Source of the DNA: Spirochaeta sp.
GTDB lineage: Bacteria; Spirochaetota; Spirochaetia; UBA9216
NCBI GenBank assembly: GCA_003454605.1
Contig: DMKD01000141.1
Coordinates: forward strand, 1-10,550
Reading direction: 5' to 3'
Length of the DNA: 10,550 nt
Part shown: in pieces, positions 5,494-10,550 of the stretch
Position numbering within the stretch: position 1 is the stretch's first letter
How the letters are laid out: each line of letters begins with the position of its first letter
The notes under the pieces: model-generated
What the model was told of the DNA's origin: nothing
The model's database searches: none
The model's input: only the letters and a program-made list of their open reading frames with translations
Program-made: the position numbers and the translations under genes

Positions 5494-7234
5494 CAGAGTA
5501 ATTGTAGGAATGGGTTCCTGTGGAATTGCTGCTGGTGCCAAGGCTGTTTATGAACAGCTTGAAAAAGCTGATCTCGGTGCTGAGCTCTGCATAACCTCCT
5601 GTGTAGGTATGTGTTATGCAGAACCTATTGTTGAGGTTGAAAATGCTTCCGGTAGAATTATGTTCGGAAACGTGGATTCTAGATTTGCAGAGGTTCTGAT
5701 CCAGTCTGTTAAATCAGGCAGCGAACTTCCTGATGAGAACCGTATTAAAGAAGATGAAACAGGAAAGAAGTACCTCGATCGACAGGTTAAGATAGCACTT
5801 AAAAATTGCGGAGTAATCAATCCTGAAAGTATAGATGAATATCTAGCAGTCGGCGGATATGAAGGCATAAAGAAATGTATCAACTCATCGACGCCTGAAG
5901 AAGTAATCGAAATTGTTAAAACCTCCGGTCTCAGGGGACGCGGCGGAGCCGGATTCACCACCGGTGTGAAGTGGTCATTTTTAGCGGGTGCAAAGAATAA
6001 TCCAAAATATCTTGTTTGTAATGCTGATGAGGGCGATCCTGGTGCATTCATGGACAGGGCCGTTCTTGAGGGTGACCCTCATGCGGTCATTGAAGGAATG
6101 CTCACTGCCGCTTATGCAACCGGAGCAAGTCTTGGTTATGTTTACTGTCGTGCTGAATACCCGCTTGCAATTAAGCGCTTGATTATTGCTATCAAAGAAG
6201 CTAGTGAAAGAAATCTTCTTGGTGATAATATTCAAGGTACAGATTTTTCATTTAATCTCAAGGTTAAAGAAGGAGCAGGAGCCTTTGTCTGTGGTGAAGA
6301 AACTGCACTCATGGCTTCAATTGAAGGCCGACGCGGAATGCCAGCACTTAGACCGCCTTTTCCTGCTGAAGCCGGTATCAATAAACTTCCGACAAATATC
6401 AATAATGTTGAAACCTATGCCAATGTTCCATTCATAATGCGTGAAGGCCCTGAGGCATTTAACAAGTATTCCTTTGGAAAGAGTGTCGGCACAAAGGTTT
6501 TTGCCCTTGCGGGAAAGGTCAAGCGCGTAGGCCTTGTTGAGGTTCCTATGGGATTAACCCTCAGGGAAGTTATCGAAGAGATCGGCGGCGGAAGCTCCAG
6601 TGATCGTCCGCTGAAGGCGGTTCAGATGGGCGGACCTGCCGGAGGCTGTATTCCTGAGAGTCTGTTTGATACACCGATCGATTACGACTCAATCAACGCC
6701 ACGGGTGCCATCATGGGATCAGGCGGTATGGTCGTAATGGATGATCAGACCTGCATGGTTGATGTTGCCCGGTACTTTCTGAATTTTACTCAGAAAGAAA
6801 GCTGCGGTAAGTGTACATTCTGCCGAATCGGCACAAAGCGAATGCTTGAAATTCTCACAAGGATTACTGAGGGAAAGGGAGTAGAAAACGATATCAGCCT
6901 GCTTGAAGAACTTGCAGGTCACGTCAGCAAGACTTCATTATGTGGACTCGGTCAGCTCGCTCCTAACCCCGTACTCACTACGTTGAAGTATTTTCGTGAG
7001 GAGTATGAGGCTCACATCAAGGATAAAAAATGTCCTGCGGGTGTTTGTAAACCGCTTATCAAGTTTACCGTAAATCCGGATAACTGTATCGGCTGTACAG
7101 CATGTGCAAAGGCCTGTCCTACGAAGTGCATCAGCGGCGAGCGTAAAGAGGTTCATTTTATTGATCAGGAAAAATGTGTTAAGTGCGGAATCTGCCGCGA
7201 TACATGTAAATTTGATGCGATAGATATCGATTAG
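5483..7234 (+). CDS. stnB: NuoF/HydB-like FMN and iron-sulfur subunit of the transhydrogenase
   Basis: A 583-residue protein in four parts. The N-terminal thioredoxin-like 2Fe-2S domain has C13, C36, C40 and C44. The FMN/NADH-binding NuoF core has GLRGRGGAGF at 149-158 and CNADEGDPGAF from C179. An SLBB domain and a 4Fe-4S module follow, with C441, C444, C447 and C487. The C-terminal tail holds two 4Fe-4S ferredoxin clusters (C535/C538/C541/C545 and C565/C568/C571/C575). This is the HydB/StnB architecture, not plain respiratory NuoF, which lacks the ferredoxin tail. It takes or gives electrons at NAD(H) in the cytosol and holds the FMN where bifurcation is thought to happen in this superfamily. 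ATG 5483 has AAGGA eight bases ahead; ATG 5477 in the same frame is two bases from it and less likely. It overlaps the preceding gene by 11 bases. The structured element E2 follows its stop. Confidence 0.92.
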   Translation: MGNNRVIVGMGSCGIAAGAKAVYEQLEKADLGAELCITSCVGMCYAEPIVEVENASGRIMFGNVDSRFAEVLIQSVKSGSELPDENRIKEDETGKKYLDRQVKIALKNCGVINPESIDEYLAVGGYEGIKKCINSSTPEEVIEIVKTSGLRGRGGAGFTTGVKWSFLAGAKNNPKYLVCNADEGDPGAFMDRAVLEGDPHAVIEGMLTAAYATGASLGYVYCRAEYPLAIKRLIIAIKEASERNLLGDNIQGTDFSFNLKVKEGAGAFVCGEETALMASIEGRRGMPALRPPFPAEAGINKLPTNINNVETYANVPFIMREGPEAFNKYSFGKSVGTKVFALAGKVKRVGLVEVPMGLTLREVIEEIGGGSSSDRPLKAVQMGGPAGGCIPESLFDTPIDYDSINATGAIMGSGGMVVMDDQTCMVDVARYFLNFTQKESCGKCTFCRIGTKRMLEILTRITEGKGVENDISLLEELAGHVSKTSLCGLGQLAPNPVLTTLKYFREEYEAHIKDKKCPAGVCKPLIKFTVNPDNCIGCTACAKACPTKCISGERKEVHFIDQEKCVKCGICRDTCKFDAIDID

Positions 7235-7330
7235 AGGAATGATAGAATTAAACATCCATGTTTAATTCTATCATGAAGTTTGATTGCGAAGCTGTTCAAA
7301 CTTCACCTCATACCTGCCTTCCATGGCAGG
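7233..7330 (+). repeat. Structured intergenic element, copy E2
   Basis: It starts at the stop of the NuoF-like gene. Hairpin A (7239-7274) is a perfect palindrome with 17-base arms, ATGATAGAATTAAACAT and its complement, around CC. Hairpin B (7275-7304) has the 9-bp stem GAAGTTTGA/TCAAACTTC with an inner GC-GAA-GC. The spacer ACCTCATA and then hairpin C (7313-7330), CCTGCC/GGCAGG around TTCCAT, complete it. Order, orientation to transcription and conserved blocks match E1 at 2093-2190, while stems A and C differ in sequence but remain paired. It ends just before the ribosome binding site of the next gene. Confidence 0.75.
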
Positions 7331-7353
7331 AAGTTTTATCAGAAGAGGATAAT

Positions 7354-9420
7354 ATGTCTGAAGTTACAGTAAAGATAAATAATATAGATGTGCAGGTTGA
7401 TGCTGGTTCTACTATCCTTGACGCTGCACGAAAAGTCGGATTTGATATACCGACTTTCTGTCATGATGAAAGTCTTAAACCGTTTACCAGTTGTTTTGTA
7501 TGTGCGGTAAAGGTTGAAGGGGGTCGCGGTAACCTTGTTCCATCCTGTTCGACCAAAGTGCGCGATGGAATGTCAGTGACTGTTGAATCGGAAGAGATTG
7601 ATGCGGCTAGACGAATGGCGCTTAACCTTATGCTTTCTGACCATTGCGGAGACTGTCTGCCGCCCTGTGAGGATGCCTGTCCCGCATCAATTGATATACG
7701 GGGGTTTATGTCTCTCGTTGCTGAAGGCCGTGAGCTTGAGGCTGTGAAGCTGATACGCGAGAAGGCACCAATCGGTGGTGCTCTTGGGCGAATATGTCCA
7801 AGACCATGCGAGGACGCCTGCCGTCGTACCAGGGTTGATGAGCCCATGTCCATCTGTTACATGAAACGATACCTGTCTGATACTGAGTATCGTGAACTTG
7901 AGGGGAAGCGGGATATACCGCCAGCAGGATCTGCTACAGGCAGGAAGGTCGCCGTCATAGGCGCCGGCCCCGCCGGTATGACCGCTGCTTACTTTCTTAG
8001 ACTGCAGGGCCATGAGGTTACTGTATTCGAAGCACATAAAAAATCCGGCGGAATGCTGAGATATGGTATTCCATATTACCGTCTGCCGGACGATGTATTA
8101 AATGACCAGTTTGGAATAGCGGAAGAGCTCGGCGCTGAGGTTAAATACGAAACTATAGTCGGCAAAGATGTTGCATTGAAGCAGCTTGAGGCTGATTACG
8201 ATTCACTGTTGATAGCAATAGGTGCCCAGGGCGCTTCTTCAATCAGAGTTCCCGGCGAAGATCTTGAAGGTGTTTATTCCGGTATCGATTACCTTGGCAA
8301 GCTGGCAGAGAATGAAGAACCCGATGTTGGAAATAAGGTGGTAGTAATCGGCGGTGGAAACACAGCAATCGATGTTGCGCGCTCAGCTCTTAGAAAGGGT
8401 GCTGATGTGACTATCCTCTATCGCCGAACCCGAGCAGAAATGCCGGCTAGTGATTTTGAAATTGATGAGGCGCTTCACGAAGGCGTTAAGATTGAATATC
8501 TCGCTGCACCGTCAGCTATTGCTGAAAGCAGCAGCGGTCTTAGTGTAGAGTGTATCAGGATGGAGCTTGGTGACGCTGATGCCAGCGGCAGAAGACGCCC
8601 AGTCCCCATTGAGGGTTCGGAGTATACGATAGAAGCTAGTTCGGTAATTGGAGCAATAGGACAGAAGGTCGATGCAGGATTTGTTGGAGAGCTCGGTGTT
8701 GAACTTACCCGCTGGGGCTCGGTTCTTTCGGATGAAGTAACCTACATGACAAACCGCCCGGGTATTTTTGCCTGCGGCGACTGTCATACTGGTGCCGACA
8801 TTGCAGTGAGAGCAGTCGGAGCGGGTCGTAAGGCTGCTGTTTCCATTGACCAGTTCCTCAAAGGCGAAGAAGTCAAAGGGGAAGAGATTAAGTTCAACTC
8901 AAGGATGGGTGAGCTTAAAGATGTGAGTGAAGATCTGTTTAAGGATGTTGTTAAGCAGGATAAAGTTGAAATGCCCGAAATTGCTGATGATATACGTGTT
9001 TCGACCTTCAAGGAGATTGAAACCGGATTCTCTGTTGAAGACGCCAGAGCAGAAGCCGAGCGCTGTCTGAAATGCGGTTGTGATGCCGCCAATGACTGCA
9101 AACTTCGTGATTACTCAACCCGCTACTCTGCCGACCAGCAGTATTTCGGCGGTGAGCGGAGGGAATATGAAGTCGATAAGAGTCATGAGCTTATAAAGAT
9201 GGAATTCAGCAAGTGTATCAACTGCGGCAATTGTGTTCGTGCCTGTGCTGAAATTAAAGGCCTTGACGTGCTCGCCTATGTTGACCGTGGTTTTGTTACC
9301 AGAATGCGTGCACCCTTCGGCAAGTCTCTCGTTGATACGGCATGTGACGGCTGCGGTGAATGTGTAAGGGTCTGCCCTACAGCTGCAGTTGTAATGAAAA
9401 AAGAACCGGTTAAGGTTTAA
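7354..9420 (+). CDS. stnC: NfnB/GltD-like FAD subunit with NuoG-type 2Fe-2S N-terminus and ferredoxin tail
   Basis: A 688-residue multidomain oxidoreductase. An N-terminal plant-type 2Fe-2S domain has C36, C47, C50 and C65. Then comes a cysteine-rich Fer4_20-like segment (HCGDCLPPCEDACP at 97-110 and GRICPRPCEDAC near 145). The glutamate-synthase-small-subunit/NfnB flavoprotein core has its FAD site GAGPAG at 203-208 and NAD(P) site GGGNTA at 333-338. A CLKCGC segment sits at 571-576, and two 4Fe-4S ferredoxin motifs end the protein (C621/C624/C627/C631 and C664/C667/C670/C674). No H-cluster motifs occur, so this is not a hydrogenase. The combination matches the Sporomusa-type transhydrogenase Stn, in which NADPH oxidation is coupled to reduction of NAD+ and ferredoxin, or the reverse. 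ATG 7354 with GAGGA upstream is the start; the frame extends back to 7258 only through element E2. Confidence 0.88.
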   Translation: MSEVTVKINNIDVQVDAGSTILDAARKVGFDIPTFCHDESLKPFTSCFVCAVKVEGGRGNLVPSCSTKVRDGMSVTVESEEIDAARRMALNLMLSDHCGDCLPPCEDACPASIDIRGFMSLVAEGRELEAVKLIREKAPIGGALGRICPRPCEDACRRTRVDEPMSICYMKRYLSDTEYRELEGKRDIPPAGSATGRKVAVIGAGPAGMTAAYFLRLQGHEVTVFEAHKKSGGMLRYGIPYYRLPDDVLNDQFGIAEELGAEVKYETIVGKDVALKQLEADYDSLLIAIGAQGASSIRVPGEDLEGVYSGIDYLGKLAENEEPDVGNKVVVIGGGNTAIDVARSALRKGADVTILYRRTRAEMPASDFEIDEALHEGVKIEYLAAPSAIAESSSGLSVECIRMELGDADASGRRRPVPIEGSEYTIEASSVIGAIGQKVDAGFVGELGVELTRWGSVLSDEVTYMTNRPGIFACGDCHTGADIAVRAVGAGRKAAVSIDQFLKGEEVKGEEIKFNSRMGELKDVSEDLFKDVVKQDKVEMPEIADDIRVSTFKEIETGFSVEDARAEAERCLKCGCDAANDCKLRDYSTRYSADQQYFGGERREYEVDKSHELIKMEFSKCINCGNCVRACAEIKGLDVLAYVDRGFVTRMRAPFGKSLVDTACDGCGECVRVCPTAAVVMKKEPVKV

Positions 9421-9435
9421 AATAAATTATAATAG

Positions 9436-9453
9436 GCTCCTTTTCGGAGGAGC
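9436..9453 (+). other. Short hairpin between transhydrogenase and transketolase genes
   Basis: GCTCCTT and GAGGAGC pair in a 7-bp stem (one G-T) around the stable loop TTCG. No T-run follows, so it is at best a weak terminator. The transketolase may therefore be co-transcribed with the transhydrogenase genes, or the hairpin may trim the upstream message. Confidence 0.45.
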
Positions 9454-9482
9454 GTTATATTAACAGGAAGGGGTATAATTAT

Positions 9483-10550
9483 ATGGACTTAAATGGACTC
9501 AAAGCCTCCGCAAAGAGCGTTAGAGCTCTTTCAATGGATGGCGTACAAAAGGCAAATTCAGGACATCCTGGAATGCCCATGGGAAATGCCGAGATCGCTT
9601 CACTGCTTTACGGTGAGGTCATGAAGCATAATCCCGCGGATTCTTCATGGATCGACCGAGACAGATTTGTTCTCTCTGCCGGACACGGCTCAATGCTTCT
9701 GTATTCAATACTGCATCTTGCAGGATACAAAATTTCTCTTGATGATCTTAAAAACTTCAGACAGCTGGGATCAAAAACACCCGGCCATCCGGAATACGGA
9801 TACACCGACGGTGTGGAGACAACCACAGGGCCGCTTGGGGCAGGTATCAGCAATGCCGTAGGTATGGCTGTTGCCGAAACCATCCTTGCAGATAAATTCA
9901 ATACCGCTGAGCATACTGTGATTGATCATTACACCTATGCCATAAATGGTGACGGCTGTATGATGGAAGGTGTTTCATCTGAGTCAGCATCATTTGCCGG
10001 ACATCTGGGCCTTGGCAAACTTGTTCTTTTCTATGATGCAAACAGGATTACCATTGAAGGCGGAACCGACCTTGCTTTCTCTGAAGATGTAGCAAAGAGA
10101 TTTGACGCATACGGCTGGCAGGTCCTTAATGCAGACGCTTTCGATGTCGAGGAGCTTTCTGCGAAGATTGCGGAAGCAAAGGCTGAAACCGCCAAACCCA
10201 CCATGATTATCATGAAAGGAATAATCGGTAAGGGTGCCGCCACAATGGAAGGCAGTCATCAGACTCACGGAGCCCCACTCGGTGATGATGAGATTAAAGC
10301 GACAAGAGAAAAACTCGGTATACCTGTTGATCAGGATTTTTATGTTGATCCTGCTGCTGTTGAATTCTTTGACGCTGTGCGGGTAAAGGGCGCAAAAGCC
10401 TGTACCGACTGGAATGCGACTTTCGAATCCTGGGCAGCTGCAAATAAAGAGCTGAAAGCCGAATGGGATGCATGGTTCGCAGAAGTCGTTAAAATCGACG
10501 ACAGCGCAATGCCCGAATATAAGGTGGGTGACAGCATTGCTACCCGCTCA
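9483..10550 (+). CDS. tkt: Transketolase (partial, C-terminus beyond right edge)
   Basis: The first 356 residues of a protein normally about 650 long, open at the right edge. The N-terminal thiamine-diphosphate domain is clear: ANSGHPGMPMG at 24-34 (catalytic-site H28), SAGHGSMLLY with H68, TTTGPLGAGISNAVGMA, and the cofactor/Mg motif GDGCMMEG starting at G156, with YDANRITIEG further on. Transketolase moves two-carbon ketol units between sugar phosphates in the non-oxidative pentose phosphate pathway. GGAAGGGG lies about nine bases before the ATG. The GDGCMMEG form, rather than the common GDGELQEG, is a lineage-type variant. It lies 62 bases after the transhydrogenase genes on the same strand; a link through pentose or NADPH metabolism is possible but not shown. 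Confidence 0.95.
   Translation, partial: MDLNGLKASAKSVRALSMDGVQKANSGHPGMPMGNAEIASLLYGEVMKHNPADSSWIDRDRFVLSAGHGSMLLYSILHLAGYKISLDDLKNFRQLGSKTPGHPEYGYTDGVETTTGPLGAGISNAVGMAVAETILADKFNTAEHTVIDHYTYAINGDGCMMEGVSSESASFAGHLGLGKLVLFYDANRITIEGGTDLAFSEDVAKRFDAYGWQVLNADAFDVEELSAKIAEAKAETAKPTMIIMKGIIGKGAATMEGSHQTHGAPLGDDEIKATREKLGIPVDQDFYVDPAAVEFFDAVRVKGAKACTDWNATFESWAAANKELKAEWDAWFAEVVKIDDSAMPEYKVGDSIATRS

Noticed and set aside
7258..7353. In-frame N-terminal extension of the third transhydrogenase subunit
   Set aside because: The 32 extra codons lie within hairpins of element E2, lack a ribosome binding site and do not resemble a 2Fe-2S N-terminus; ATG 7354 has GAGGA upstream and starts the domain exactly.
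7354..9420. [FeFe]-hydrogenase large subunit
   Set aside because: The neighbours are HydB/HydC-like and the N-terminus is HydA-like, but no H-cluster Cys motifs occur and the core is a GltD/NfnB-type flavoprotein.

Overview
The window reads as chromosomal DNA of an anaerobic bacterium with a fermentative or redox-balancing metabolism. It carries a cytosolic flavin/iron-sulfur transhydrogenase operon of the Stn/HydBC type, a radical-SAM peptide maturase and a transketolase. The transketolase style, with the thiamine-diphosphate motif written GDGCMMEG, together with the mixture of genes makes a spirochaete plausible. That is an impression from memory, not a demonstrated placement. There are no tRNA or rRNA genes, insertion sequences, CRISPR arrays or phage genes.

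Left part (1-2700, minus strand): a compact unit that looks like an uncharacterised RiPP (ribosomally made, post-translationally modified peptide) locus. In transcription order it holds a strong sigma-70-type promoter with a MarR-like palindromic operator at the start of transcription, a marR-family repressor, a structured intergenic element (E1), an ArsM-like cysteine-rich methyltransferase, a stem-loop, a 31-residue peptide ending in a CC...C segment with an excellent ribosome binding site, a terminator or attenuator, and a radical SAM/SPASM maturase that runs off the left edge. The peptide gene is too short for ordinary gene callers and is the most interesting item in the window.

Middle (2787-4868): an SrkA/YihE-type stress kinase on the plus strand and a NYN-LOTUS putative ribonuclease on the minus strand. 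They converge with their stop codons directly abutting.

Right part (4869-10550, plus strand): an AT-rich control region with a perfect 19-bp palindrome, then three genes for a StnABC-like electron-bifurcating transhydrogenase: a NuoE-like subunit, a NuoF/HydB-like subunit, and an NfnB/GltD-like subunit with a NuoG-type 2Fe-2S N-terminus. A transketolase follows and is cut by the right edge.

A second copy (E2) of the structured element found between marR and the methyltransferase lies between the second and third transhydrogenase genes. Both copies are about 95 bp, have three hairpins in the same order, sit directly after a stop codon and just before the next ribosome binding site, and point along transcription. 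Two of the three stems differ in sequence yet still pair. This looks like a dispersed, structure-conserved intergenic repeat shared by two unrelated operons.
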